The notes below the pieces were generated by a model. That model was given only the letters and a program-made list of their open reading frames with translations, did not search any database and was not told the DNA's origin. From Crocinitomix sp044361315 (GTDB lineage Bacteria > Bacteroidota > Bacteroidia > Flavobacteriales_D > Crocinitomicaceae), in the NCBI GenBank assembly GCA_044361315.1, contig JBIKJA010000015.1:1-64000 (forward strand): a DNA stretch of 64,000 bases, given 5' to 3'. Shown here piece by piece: positions 26,094 through 34,193 of the stretch. Each line of letters opens with the position of its first letter. Position 1 is the stretch's first letter. A program made the position numbers and the translations under genes.

Positions 26094-26101
26094 CAAAGTT
26101 A
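26094..26101 (-). promoter_or_regulatory. Candidate -7 element for purN
   Basis: TAACTTTG on the minus strand (within GACAAAGTTAA on plus) fits TAnnTTTG and is 55 bp upstream of the purN ATG. Confidence 0.4.
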
Positions 26102-26127
26102 ACACGAATTAGAAAGGAACATAATTT

Positions 26128-26135
26128 TATTTTTG
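26128..26135 (+). promoter_or_regulatory. Candidate -7 element for the nitroreductase gene
   Basis: TATTTTTG fits TAnnTTTG, 24 bp before the GTG start. No TTG lies at the preferred distance. Confidence 0.35.
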
Positions 26136-26159
26136 TACTTTTAGAGTAAAACAATCAAA

Positions 26160-26828
26160 GTGCAAGAAACTCAGCATATCCCATACGATCAAATTACATT
26201 TGATGAAAATGAAATGGTAGAACGATCATCTTTTTTTTATGACTTCATGGACAAAAGACGTTCTGTTCGTTTTTTTTCAAAGAAAGATGTTCCTTTGGAA
26301 ATTGTCAATAATATTTTGAAAACAGCTTCTACAGCTCCCTCTGGTGCTAATAAACAACCGTGGACATTTTGCGTGGTTCGAAACCCTGAATTAAAAGCTA
26401 ATATTCGTGAATTAGCAGAAAATGAAGAACGAATAAATTATAGTGGACGAATGAGCGACAGGTGGTTAGATGATCTTGCCCCACTCGGTACAGATGCCGT
26501 TAAAGAATTTTTAACCGAAGCTCCTTGGATTATCGTTGTCATGAAAAAAACGTATGATCTAACTAACGAAAGAGAAAAAAGTAATAATTATTATGTAAAT
26601 GAGTCGGTAGGAATTGCGTGTGGCATGTTAATTTCTGCCATACATTTTGCTGGATTAGTGACCTTAACACATACTCCAAGTCCCATGAATTTCATTTCAA
26701 AGGCATTAAATCGACCCGAAAATGAAAAACCTTATTTAATTTTGCCAATTGGTTATGCCCTTGAAAGCGCTACTGTTCCTGACATTAAGAGAAAAACTTT
26801 AGATGAAGTTGCAATTTATTACACGTAA
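26160..26828 (+). CDS. Nitroreductase-superfamily flavoprotein, iodotyrosine deiodinase-like
   Basis: A 222-residue FMN-dependent nitroreductase-fold protein. 'KRRSVRFFSKKDVPLEIVNN' (32-51) and 'APSGANKQPWTF' (59-70) form the FMN site; 'NYYVNESVGIACGML' and 'PYLILPIGY' follow. Within this superfamily it resembles iodotyrosine deiodinase: Glu90, Tyr94 and Lys115 stand at the same spacing (E-x3-Y-x20-K) as human Glu157, Tyr161 and Lys182, which hold the amino acid zwitterion over the flavin. It is therefore a candidate reductive dehalogenase of halotyrosines; this is inference. Start is GTG. It sits between purN and acpP. Confidence 0.82.
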   Translation: MQETQHIPYDQITFDENEMVERSSFFYDFMDKRRSVRFFSKKDVPLEIVNNILKTASTAPSGANKQPWTFCVVRNPELKANIRELAENEERINYSGRMSDRWLDDLAPLGTDAVKEFLTEAPWIIVVMKKTYDLTNEREKSNNYYVNESVGIACGMLISAIHFAGLVTLTHTPSPMNFISKALNRPENEKPYLILPIGYALESATVPDIKRKTLDEVAIYYT

Positions 26829-26894
26829 ATTTTGATTTTCTGCCTTTTTAGTATTTTCTTTGCACACTGAATAAACCATTTAAAACAGATTAAT

Positions 26895-27131
26895 ATGTCT
26901 GATGTAAAATCAAAAGTAGTGTCTATTATCGTAGACAAATTAGGAGTAGCAGAAGATGAAGTAACGCCAACAGCAAGCTTCACAAATGACTTAGGGGCTG
27001 ACTCTTTGGATACAGTTGAGTTGATTATGGAATTTGAAAAAGAATTCAATATCGCAATTCCAGACGATCAAGCTGAAAAAATTCAAACTGTTGGAGATGC
27101 GATTTCCTACATTGAGGGTAACGCAAAATAA
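26895..27131 (+). CDS. acpP: Acyl carrier protein
   Basis: A 78-residue acidic protein. The phosphopantetheine attachment site is Ser37 in 'LGADSLDTVEL'. It carries growing acyl chains in type II fatty acid synthesis. The strongly acidic four-helix composition ('VELIMEFEKEFNIAIPDDQ') and length are canonical. It directly precedes fabF (41 bp gap) and rnc, a gene order conserved across many bacteria. Confidence 0.97.
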   Translation: MSDVKSKVVSIIVDKLGVAEDEVTPTASFTNDLGADSLDTVELIMEFEKEFNIAIPDDQAEKIQTVGDAISYIEGNAK

Positions 27132-27172
27132 TTTCAAAAAACATATTGAGTTTTAAACTTAACTTTTAAGCA

Positions 27173-28426
27173 ATGGAGTTAAAAAGAGTAGTTATAACTG
27201 GACTTGGTGCGTTGACGCCCATAGGGAATACGATTGATGAATATTGGAATTCATTGAAAGCTGGAGTCAGTGGAGCTGCACGAATAACAAGATTTGACGC
27301 GGAAAAGTTTAAAACGCAATTTGCATGTGAAGTAAAGAACTTTAATGTTGACGATTTTATCGATCGCAGAGAAGCTCGTCGATTAGACCCGTTTTCCCAG
27401 TACGCCATAGTTTCTGCTTCAGAAGCTATGGTTGACTCGGGGATTGATGTGGAAAAAATCGACCTTGAACGTGCTGGTGTTATTTGGGGTTCGGGAATCG
27501 GTGGATTAACCACTTTTCAAGAAGAAGCTAATGGTTTCGCGCTTGGAGATGGCACCCCTCGATTTAATCCTTTCTTCATTCCCAAAATGATTGTCGATAT
27601 TGCCGCGGGGCATATCTCGATGAAATATGGTCTAAGAGGACCAAATTATGTCACCGTTTCTGCGTGTGCCTCGTCCAATAATGCAATGATTGATGCTTTT
27701 AACTTAATTCGTTTGGGTAAAGCAGATATTATTGTTTCTGGTGGTTCCGAAGCATGTGTCAACGAACCTGGCATTGGAGGATTTAATGCGTTAAAAGCAT
27801 TGTCGACACGTAATGACGATCCAAAAACTGCTTCTCGCCCGTTTGATTTAGACCGTGAAGGTTTTGTTTTAGGCGAAGGTTCCGGGGCATTAATTTTGGA
27901 AGAATTAGAACATGCAAAAGCTCGTGGTGCAAAAATTTATGCAGAAATCGTTGGAAGTGGACTTTCAGCGGATGCCTACCACTTAACTGCACCGCATCCT
28001 GAAGGACTAGGGGCGATTAGTGTCATGAAACAAGCGTTGAAAGAAGCAAATATTTCTCCGTCAGACATTGATTACATTAATGTTCATGGTACTTCAACGC
28101 CTCTTGGGGATATTGCTGAAACTAAAGCAATAAAACATGTGTTTGGTGAACATGCGTACAACCTTAATATCTCTTCAACAAAATCAATGACTGGGCATTT
28201 ATTAGGTGCTGCTGGTTCTGTCGAAGCGATTGCGTGTGTGTTGGCAATTAAACACGGAATTGTTCCTCCAACAATTAATCACTTTACTGACGATCCTGAA
28301 ATTGATAACAAATTAAACTTTACGTTTAATGTCGCTCAAGAAAGAAAAGTTCGGTATGCCTTGAGTAATACTTTCGGTTTCGGAGGTCACAATACTTCTG
28401 TGATTTTCAAAGCCTATGAAGGTTAA
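27173..28426 (+). CDS. fabF: Beta-ketoacyl-ACP synthase II
   Basis: A 417-residue thiolase-fold condensing enzyme that elongates acyl-ACP with malonyl-ACP. The catalytic Cys is residue 165 in 'TVSACASSNN'. The two catalytic His are in 'NVHGTSTPLGD' and 'MTGHLLGAAG'. The C-terminal 'SNTFGFGGHNTSVIF' closes the active-site loop. Length and motifs fit FabF rather than FabB. It overlaps the rnc start by 11 bp, which suggests translational coupling. Confidence 0.96.
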   Translation: MELKRVVITGLGALTPIGNTIDEYWNSLKAGVSGAARITRFDAEKFKTQFACEVKNFNVDDFIDRREARRLDPFSQYAIVSASEAMVDSGIDVEKIDLERAGVIWGSGIGGLTTFQEEANGFALGDGTPRFNPFFIPKMIVDIAAGHISMKYGLRGPNYVTVSACASSNNAMIDAFNLIRLGKADIIVSGGSEACVNEPGIGGFNALKALSTRNDDPKTASRPFDLDREGFVLGEGSGALILEELEHAKARGAKIYAEIVGSGLSADAYHLTAPHPEGLGAISVMKQALKEANISPSDIDYINVHGTSTPLGDIAETKAIKHVFGEHAYNLNISSTKSMTGHLLGAAGSVEAIACVLAIKHGIVPPTINHFTDDPEIDNKLNFTFNVAQERKVRYALSNTFGFGGHNTSVIFKAYEG

Positions 28427-29150
28427 CTTCAACAGAATTTTCTTTTTTTTTTCTAAAAAGAAAGATCCTTACGAGAATCAACTATCTCAATTTTTATTGA
28501 AAAAATTAAGCTATACTGTAAACGACACTTCTCTTTTTGTAGATGCTTTTACCCACAAATCGTTCAGCAATACCCGACAAAACACAAGTGATAATGAACG
28601 TCTCGAATATCTAGGTGATACCGTCATCGACTTAATTGTTGCCCAATATTTATATGACAAATTTCCGAAAGAAGACGAAGGCTATTTGACAAAAGTAAAG
28701 GCCAAAATCGTTAACCGAAAAATGTTGTCTTTTATTGGCGCCGAACTTAAATTGGCGGATGTCATCCGTTATCGACAAGGTAGATCTATCCAATTATCGA
28801 CCCTCGAGGGCAATGCTTTTGAAGCCTTGATAGGGGCTATTTTTTTAGACTCGAATTACGAAACGACAAAACAGATTTTTGAACAGAAAATTCTAAAACG
28901 TTACGTTAATTTCAAAGATGTTTTAGCCCAAGAAATGGATTTTAAAAGTCAATTACTCATTTGGGGTCAAAAAAACAAGTTGGGAATCATTTTTGAAATT
29001 AAAGATCCTGCTACCAAAGAAAATGGATTGGTTTATACAGCCATTGTTATCATCAATAATAAAGAATGGGGCATGGGCAAAGGAACGTCTAAAAAAGAAG
29101 CAGAACAACAAGCCTCCAGTGAAACAATGACTCTATTGGGATTGCATTAA
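28416..29150 (+). CDS. rnc: Ribonuclease III
   Basis: A 244-residue double-strand RNA endonuclease that processes rRNA precursors and structured mRNAs. The signature 'NERLEYLGDTVIDLIV' (about 67-82) contains the catalytic acidic residues, with 'EGNAFEALIGAIFLDS' further on. The C-terminal dsRNA-binding domain ends in 'GMGKGTSKKEAEQQASSETM'. The N-terminal 30 residues (MKVNFNRIFFFFSKKKDP) are an extension typical of Bacteroidota. ATG 28416 lies inside fabF; a later start would cut into this extension only. Confidence 0.95.
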   Translation: MKVNFNRIFFFFSKKKDPYENQLSQFLLKKLSYTVNDTSLFVDAFTHKSFSNTRQNTSDNERLEYLGDTVIDLIVAQYLYDKFPKEDEGYLTKVKAKIVNRKMLSFIGAELKLADVIRYRQGRSIQLSTLEGNAFEALIGAIFLDSNYETTKQIFEQKILKRYVNFKDVLAQEMDFKSQLLIWGQKNKLGIIFEIKDPATKENGLVYTAIVIINNKEWGMGKGTSKKEAEQQASSETMTLLGLH

Positions 29151-29157
29151 AATTCTT

Positions 29158-29598
29158 TCAAAGAGGAGTTAATTGTGTAAAAAAATAAAGTAAAATAAAA
29201 TACCTCAAAAACTTACCGATTAACATCATAACCGCCAAAGGCAGAAATTTGACTTTTAAAAAACCCAAGACGGCAATCATCGGATCACCGACAAACGGCA
29301 CCCATGATAGAAGTCCTAAAAAACTGCCATACCGAGAAAGTCTTTTTTCCCAGAATAGAATTTTTTCTTCTTTTAGCTTAAATCGTTTTTTTAAGCGTTC
29401 AGAATTACTTTTAATCCCAATGTAATAATTGGTAAGTCCGCCCAAAAAATTACCAATAGTGGCAACCAAAAGAATTGCCCAAAAATGATTGTTTAGTTCG
29501 TAAAAACCAATCACCAAGGCCTCGGAAGGAAAGGGCATTAAGGTAGAGGACACAAAAGTGCCAATGAACAAACCTAAATATCCCCAGTCTATTAACAT
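29158..29598 (-). CDS. YqaA/DedA-like membrane protein
   Basis: A 146-residue membrane protein with about four helices. 'YLGLFIGTFVSSTLMPFPSEALVIG' (7-31) and 'TIGNFLGGLTNYYIG', followed by 'FWEKRLSRYGSFLGLLSWVPFVGDP', match the YqaA branch of the DedA/SNARE-associated family. DedA relatives act in lipid flipping and membrane homeostasis; the YqaA branch is not characterised. It ends 8 bp from the convergent rnc, and it starts 64 bp after the metK stop, on the same strand but beyond the metK terminator. Confidence 0.83.
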   Translation of the reverse strand: MLIDWGYLGLFIGTFVSSTLMPFPSEALVIGFYELNNHFWAILLVATIGNFLGGLTNYYIGIKSNSERLKKRFKLKEEKILFWEKRLSRYGSFLGLLSWVPFVGDPMIAVLGFLKVKFLPLAVMMLIGKFLRYFILLYFFTQLTPL

Positions 29599-29602
29599 CG
29601 TA

Positions 29603-29639
29603 CAAAAAAAAATCCGCCAAGGAATTACCTAGGCGGATT
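29603..29639 (-). terminator. Rho-independent terminator of metK
   Basis: On the minus strand AATCCGCC (29639-29632) pairs perfectly with GGCGGATT (29618-29611) across a 13-nt loop and is followed by a run of eight T. It sits 22 bp downstream of the metK stop. Confidence 0.85.
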
Positions 29640-29661
29640 GAAGTTATTTTTAAGCATCAGC

Positions 29662-30915
29662 CTAAAGGCCAAAAGCTGCTTTTACTTTATCGATATAATC
29701 TAATTTTTCCCATGTAAAGGTTTCTACCTCCACCGACGCGGTATTACCCGCATTTTTGAAAGTAATTGTTTTTGTTTCAGGTGTTCTACCCATATGACCA
29801 TAAGCGGCCGTTTCTGAATAAATTGGTGCACGCAATTTTAATCTTTTTTCAATTGCCGCTGGACGCATATCAAAAATTTCACCTACAATTTTCGCGATTT
29901 CACCATCGGTTTTGTTGACCTTACTTGTACGGTAAGTGTCAACAAAAATTCCCATTGGCTCAACTACTCCAATTGCATAAGACACTTGTACTAACAATTC
30001 ATCAGCAACACCGGCAGCTACTAAATTTTTTGCAATGTGTCTGGTTGCATACGCAGCAGAACGGTCAACTTTAGAAGGATCTTTTCCTGAGAAAGCTCCA
30101 CCACCGTGAGCACCTTTTCCACCATACGTATCGACAATAATTTTACGACCTGTTAAACCTGTATCTCCGTGTGGTCCTCCGATTACGAATTTTCCAGTTG
30201 GGTTAATATGGTATTTAATTTGATCGTTGAATAATGCTTGTAATTGCGGATTCAATTTCGCTTTTACACGTGGTATTAAGATATTAATCATGTCCGATTT
30301 AATCTTCGCCAACATTTCTTCGTCATTTTGCGAAAAATCATCGTGTTGTGTAGAAACTACAATCGCTTCGATGCGTTGTGGTTTATTATCGTCTGAATAT
30401 TCAATCGTTACTTGCGATTTTGCATCGGGACGTAAATATTTAATCTCATTTTCTTCACGACGTAATGCAGCTAGTTCTTGCAAAATGCTGTGCGACAACG
30501 CTAACGCCAAAGGCATATAGTTTTCAGTTTCGATTGTTGCGTATCCAAACATCATTCCTTGATCACCTGCGCCTTGTTCCATTGGATCTGCACGATCAAC
30601 ACCACGATTAATGTCTTCTGATTGTTCGTGAATAGCAGAAATCACTGCACATGATTTGGCATCAAATTGATATTCAGATTTTGTATAACCAATTTTAGCA
30701 ATGGTATCTCTTGCAATTTGCTGCACGTCTAAATAAGCTTTAGATTTAACCTCTCCAGCTAATGTCACCAAGCCAGTAGTTACAAGCGTTTCGCAGGCAA
30801 CTTTTGATTGAGGGTCAAAAGCCATAAAATGATCGATCAAAGCATCGGAAATTTGATCCGCAACTTTATCCGGGTGTCCTTCTGAAACCGATTCAGATGT
30901 AAATAAATATGACAT
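29662..30915 (-). CDS. metK: S-adenosylmethionine synthetase
   Basis: Makes S-adenosylmethionine from methionine and ATP. A 417-residue protein with 'FTSESVSEGHPDKVADQISDA' split over residues 5-25, the metal- and K-binding 'MMFGYATIE', 'GGPHGDTGLTGRKIIVDTYGG', and the glycine-rich 'GKDPSKVDRSAAY'. All are diagnostic of bacterial MetK; the length is slightly above the usual ~385. It is a single-gene unit with its own promoter and terminator. Confidence 0.97.
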   Translation of the reverse strand: MSYLFTSESVSEGHPDKVADQISDALIDHFMAFDPQSKVACETLVTTGLVTLAGEVKSKAYLDVQQIARDTIAKIGYTKSEYQFDAKSCAVISAIHEQSEDINRGVDRADPMEQGAGDQGMMFGYATIETENYMPLALALSHSILQELAALRREENEIKYLRPDAKSQVTIEYSDDNKPQRIEAIVVSTQHDDFSQNDEEMLAKIKSDMINILIPRVKAKLNPQLQALFNDQIKYHINPTGKFVIGGPHGDTGLTGRKIIVDTYGGKGAHGGGAFSGKDPSKVDRSAAYATRHIAKNLVAAGVADELLVQVSYAIGVVEPMGIFVDTYRTSKVNKTDGEIAKIVGEIFDMRPAAIEKRLKLRAPIYSETAAYGHMGRTPETKTITFKNAGNTASVEVETFTWEKLDYIDKVKAAFGL

Positions 30916-30946
30916 AATTTAAGAATTTCTGTTTTTAAATAAAGGG

Positions 30947-30954
30947 CAAAAATA
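30947..30954 (-). promoter_or_regulatory. Candidate -7 element for metK
   Basis: TATTTTTG on the minus strand fits TAnnTTTG; TTG on the same strand lies 17 bp further upstream. The leader would be about 30 nt, and no SAM riboswitch-like structure is seen in it. Confidence 0.45.
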
Positions 30955-31029
30955 GTCAATTTGATAAATAACAAGGCAAAGATTTGTAATTAATCCACCT
31001 GAATTTCAAATCAAAAATGTAAACCTTAA

Positions 31030-31890
31030 TTAATTGGACGATTCAGAAAACTGCATATTGTCAATTAGCCGAACATTTCCATAAAAAACGACGATACAAA
31101 CTGTACAATTATCATCAATTTCAGCAACTGGGGTTAAATTTTCATTTTCGACAATTTCTACGTACTCCACCGCCATTTCTGTTTGTCCCTCAAAAAATGA
31201 AGTGATGTGTTTTTTTATGACGTTAGACTCTTTTATTTCTTTCGATTTTTGGATTCCTGCTTTTAGTGCTTTTGAAATTAATCCAGCATTTGTTCGCTGT
31301 TCTTCTGTTAAAAGTGTGTTACGCGAACTTAAGGCTAACCCGTTTTTTGCGCGGGCAATTGGTGAAGCAATTATTTCAATTGGAAGGTTTCGAATTTTCG
31401 TCATTTTTCGAATTATTGCCAATTGTTGAAAATCTTTTAAGCCAAAAAAAGATTTATTTGGAGAAATTAATTCAAAAAATCGTTCGACGACCATACAAAC
31501 ACCGTTAAAATGCCCTGGTCTAAAAGCACCTTCCATGCCCTGATCTAAGCCTTTCAAATCGATAGAATATGTAGGGATTCCTTTTGGATAAACAACCTCA
31601 AAAGTAGGTAAAAAAAGCAGGTCGCAATTGGCTTCTTCTAGCAGTTTTTGATCGGCCTCTGCCGTACGAGGATACACCTTTAAATCTCTGGCGTTATTGA
31701 ACTGGCTGGGGTTTACGAAGATACTACACACCACAAAATCGCATGCTTTTTGCGCTTGTTTGATGAGACTGATGTGACCCGAATGGAGTGCACCCATAGT
31801 GGGGACAAAACCAATGATAATTTTCGGATTTTTAGCTTTGGCTAACCCTAAGGCCCTGGCTAATTCTTTTTCGTTTTTGGCAACTTTCAC
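31030..31890 (-). CDS. panC: Pantothenate synthetase
   Basis: Condenses pantoate and beta-alanine with ATP to make pantothenate, the CoA precursor. 286 residues. The HIGH-like motif is in 'VPTMGALHSGHISLI' (about 29-43), with 'SIFVNPSQF' following; 'GLKDFQQLAIIRKM' and the KMSKS-like 'LSSRNTLLT' complete the set. It is divergent from the glycogen synthase-like gene, a pairing common in Bacteroidota. Confidence 0.95.
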   Translation of the reverse strand: MKVAKNEKELARALGLAKAKNPKIIIGFVPTMGALHSGHISLIKQAQKACDFVVCSIFVNPSQFNNARDLKVYPRTAEADQKLLEEANCDLLFLPTFEVVYPKGIPTYSIDLKGLDQGMEGAFRPGHFNGVCMVVERFFELISPNKSFFGLKDFQQLAIIRKMTKIRNLPIEIIASPIARAKNGLALSSRNTLLTEEQRTNAGLISKALKAGIQKSKEIKESNVIKKHITSFFEGQTEMAVEYVEIVENENLTPVAEIDDNCTVCIVVFYGNVRLIDNMQFSESSN

Positions 31891-31913
31891 AACTTAATTC
31901 TAGGACAAGCTTA

Positions 31914-31921
31914 CAAATCTA
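31914..31921 (-). promoter_or_regulatory. Candidate -7 element for panC
   Basis: TAGATTTG on the minus strand (plus CAAATCTA) fits TAnnTTTG and is 23 bp upstream of the panC start. Confidence 0.4.
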
Positions 31922-31931
31922 TACTTTACAA

Positions 31932-31962
31932 TTGATTATCTCCCTTTTTTTTCGTAATTTTG
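31932..31962 (+). promoter_or_regulatory. Bacteroidota-type promoter for the glycogen synthase-like gene
   Basis: TTG at 31932-31934 and TAATTTTG at 31955-31962 are separated by 20 bp; ATG is 26 bp downstream. It overlaps the region holding the divergent panC promoter. Confidence 0.55.
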
Positions 31963-31988
31963 TGGTCAATTAATAGTTTTCAAGTTTT

Positions 31989-32807
31989 ATGGAGAAGAAA
32001 AGAGTACTTTATATTTCCCAGGAAATATCACCTTTTTTGCCACAATCAGACGTTTCAACGGCAACCAGAAAGTTGCCTCAGGGGATTCAAGAGGGAGGAA
32101 AAGAAATCAGAGCATTCATGCCGAGATACGGATGTATTAACGAACGAAGACACCAATTACACGAAGTAATTCGACTTTCGGGAATGAATTTAATCATCAA
32201 CGATGTCGATCATCCATTGATTATTAAAGTAGCCTCAGTGCCACAAGCAAAAATTCAAGTTTATTTTATTGATAACGAAGATTTTTTTACACGAAAACAC
32301 ACCGTTAAAAATGAAAAAGGTGAGTTTTATACCGACAACGATGAACGCGCTATGTTTTTTGGAAGAGGTGTGCTAGAAACTGTTAAAAAATTAGGTTGGA
32401 AACCAGACATTATTCATTGCCATGGTTGGTTAACTGCGTTAACTCCACTTTATATCAAAAAACTTTACCAAAACGATCCCCATTTTGCCGATGTAAAAGT
32501 AATTTATTCGGTGTATGAAAATGGATTTAACAAAAATTGGGACGCTAAGTTTTATGATAAGCTTAAATTTGACGGTTTTGAGGAAGAAGATATCCACGAT
32601 TTAAAAGATGTAGATTTTTTCGCACTCACTAAAAAAGCCGTAAGTGTCTCTGATGGTGTGATTCAAGGGAGCGGAAGAATTGATTCAAACATCCTAAAAA
32701 TGATTGAAGAATCAGAAACTCCATTTCTTGAATACTTTTCCGAAGATTCTTGCGTTAAACCGATCAACGAGTTTTACGATCAAATTTTTGAAGAAATAGT
32801 AGTTTAG
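31989..32807 (+). CDS. Short glycogen/starch synthase-like protein (GT5 N-terminal domain only)
   Basis: A 272-residue protein matching only the N-terminal half of GT5 glycogen synthases: 'RVLYISQEISPFLPQSDVST' near the start, then 'GWKPDIIHCHGWLTALTPLY' (about 137-156). The C-terminal Rossmann domain that binds ADP-glucose is missing, and the usual K-x-G-G-L nucleotide motif near residue 20 is not present. Such short forms recur in Bacteroidota next to panC and DUF4270/glmS genes. Catalysis alone looks unlikely, so a regulatory or binding role is my inference. It is followed by DUF4270 after 3 bp. Confidence 0.78.
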   Translation: MEKKRVLYISQEISPFLPQSDVSTATRKLPQGIQEGGKEIRAFMPRYGCINERRHQLHEVIRLSGMNLIINDVDHPLIIKVASVPQAKIQVYFIDNEDFFTRKHTVKNEKGEFYTDNDERAMFFGRGVLETVKKLGWKPDIIHCHGWLTALTPLYIKKLYQNDPHFADVKVIYSVYENGFNKNWDAKFYDKLKFDGFEEEDIHDLKDVDFFALTKKAVSVSDGVIQGSGRIDSNILKMIEESETPFLEYFSEDSCVKPINEFYDQIFEEIVV

Positions 32808-32810
32808 TAA

Positions 32811-34190
32811 ATGAATACAAACTTTAGGAAAATTTTAAGGCGGAAAGTAATTTTTCTTTTCGCCGCTTTTTTTTCACTTATCACCGTTATAAGTGCGTGT
32901 AAAAAAGAAGAATCAGAAATTGGAGATTCTCTCCAAACTGACGGTTTAAATGTTTTAACCACCGATACTTTTACCCTTGTCACCTACTCCGATATAATCG
33001 ATAGTATGGAAAGTGATGAAACCAGTATCAGCCTTTTAGGTGCTTACAATGACCCTGTGTTTGGCGGAGTAAATTGTGGCATTGTTACTCAAATTGTTCC
33101 CGAAGGATTAACGCAAGATTTTCCGGATTTAGTGAATGTGGTAATGGATTCTGTGGTGATTGCCTTGGATTATTCGTCGATTAATTATTACCCGAATTTA
33201 GATGATTTTGCCGTGGAGGTGTACGAAATTGGTGATGTTTTGACCCGTTTGGATCAAGAATACTACACCAAAGAAGAGCCTACGATTTTAGGTGAAAATT
33301 TGGTGATTCCTGAATTAAGTGTGGTTTCGCCAGATGTGGTGGCCAAAAAAATTGTAGGAACGGATACTCTTTCTGCTCAACTTAGAATTCATTTAAAACC
33401 TCAAGTTGGTTTAGATTTAATTGCCGATTCGAAAGCGGGCTTAATGGGGGCTGATTTCCAAACCACAACTTTTAAAGGTTTATACATTCGTGCGCAAGTG
33501 GACGAAGATGCTCCAGGTTTTGGAATTCCTTCTGGACTTGGAACAGTATTGTATTTTGCCTTAGAGGATCCGGCTTCTAAAATGACCATATACTATCACA
33601 ATACAAGCGGCGTTGCTGGCAGGTTTGATTTTGACATTAACAGCAATTGTGCGCGCTACAATAAAATTACCTACGAGCGTGCAGGAACGTCTGTAGAACA
33701 AGCGCTTTTGGACAAATCTTTGGGTGAGCAAGCTTTTTATATGCAAGGAGGATCAATTCGTGCGGTGGTGGAGATTCCTCACATCATGAATTTTAATAAG
33801 AACGAGGGGGCAGAGAATGATCCAAAAATTATTAATAAAGCTGTTTTGATTCTCCCAATTCAAGATTTTCAATTTGATGCATTTGACCCTGCCACTTCCT
33901 TGTTTATTGCGCGAATTGTGGATAAAAAATTATCAACATTTACAGCCGATTATGGCTTTGGCACCACGGTTTCTGGAAATACAGTGACATATGACGAAGA
34001 TGCCAAAGAATTTAGGTTTAGCATGACCCGCGAAATTCAAGCGCTATTAAATGGTGACATAGAAAATGTAGGATACCGTGTCTATGCGCCTGCGTTTTTT
34101 GCTTCGACAATTGAGCGAATTATTTTTAACGGTTCCAAAACTACCTTAAAAAACAAACCACGATTAGAAATTACTTATACTGAATATTAG
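32811..34190 (+). CDS. DUF4270 family lipoprotein
   Basis: A 459-residue protein with a lipoprotein-type signal peptide (ending 'VISAC', Cys about residue 30) and the DUF4270 pattern, including 'SLLGAYNDPVFGGVNCGIVTQ' near residues 74-94. The family consists of beta-rich surface or periplasmic lipoproteins of Bacteroidota with no defined function. It lies 3 bp after the glycogen synthase-like gene and 3 bp before glmS, so all three are likely one transcript, hinting at a link to surface sugar metabolism. Confidence 0.82.
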   Translation: MNTNFRKILRRKVIFLFAAFFSLITVISACKKEESEIGDSLQTDGLNVLTTDTFTLVTYSDIIDSMESDETSISLLGAYNDPVFGGVNCGIVTQIVPEGLTQDFPDLVNVVMDSVVIALDYSSINYYPNLDDFAVEVYEIGDVLTRLDQEYYTKEEPTILGENLVIPELSVVSPDVVAKKIVGTDTLSAQLRIHLKPQVGLDLIADSKAGLMGADFQTTTFKGLYIRAQVDEDAPGFGIPSGLGTVLYFALEDPASKMTIYYHNTSGVAGRFDFDINSNCARYNKITYERAGTSVEQALLDKSLGEQAFYMQGGSIRAVVEIPHIMNFNKNEGAENDPKIINKAVLILPIQDFQFDAFDPATSLFIARIVDKKLSTFTADYGFGTTVSGNTVTYDEDAKEFRFSMTREIQALLNGDIENVGYRVYAPAFFASTIERIIFNGSKTTLKNKPRLEITYTEY

Positions 34191-34193
34191 TTT

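Noticed and set aside
30916..31029. SAM riboswitch upstream of metK
   Set aside because: The leader after the candidate promoter is only about 30 nt and shows no SAM-I/II-like pairing.
34180..34193. glmS ribozyme
   Set aside because: Only 3 bp separates glmS from the previous gene, and no ribozyme core is present.
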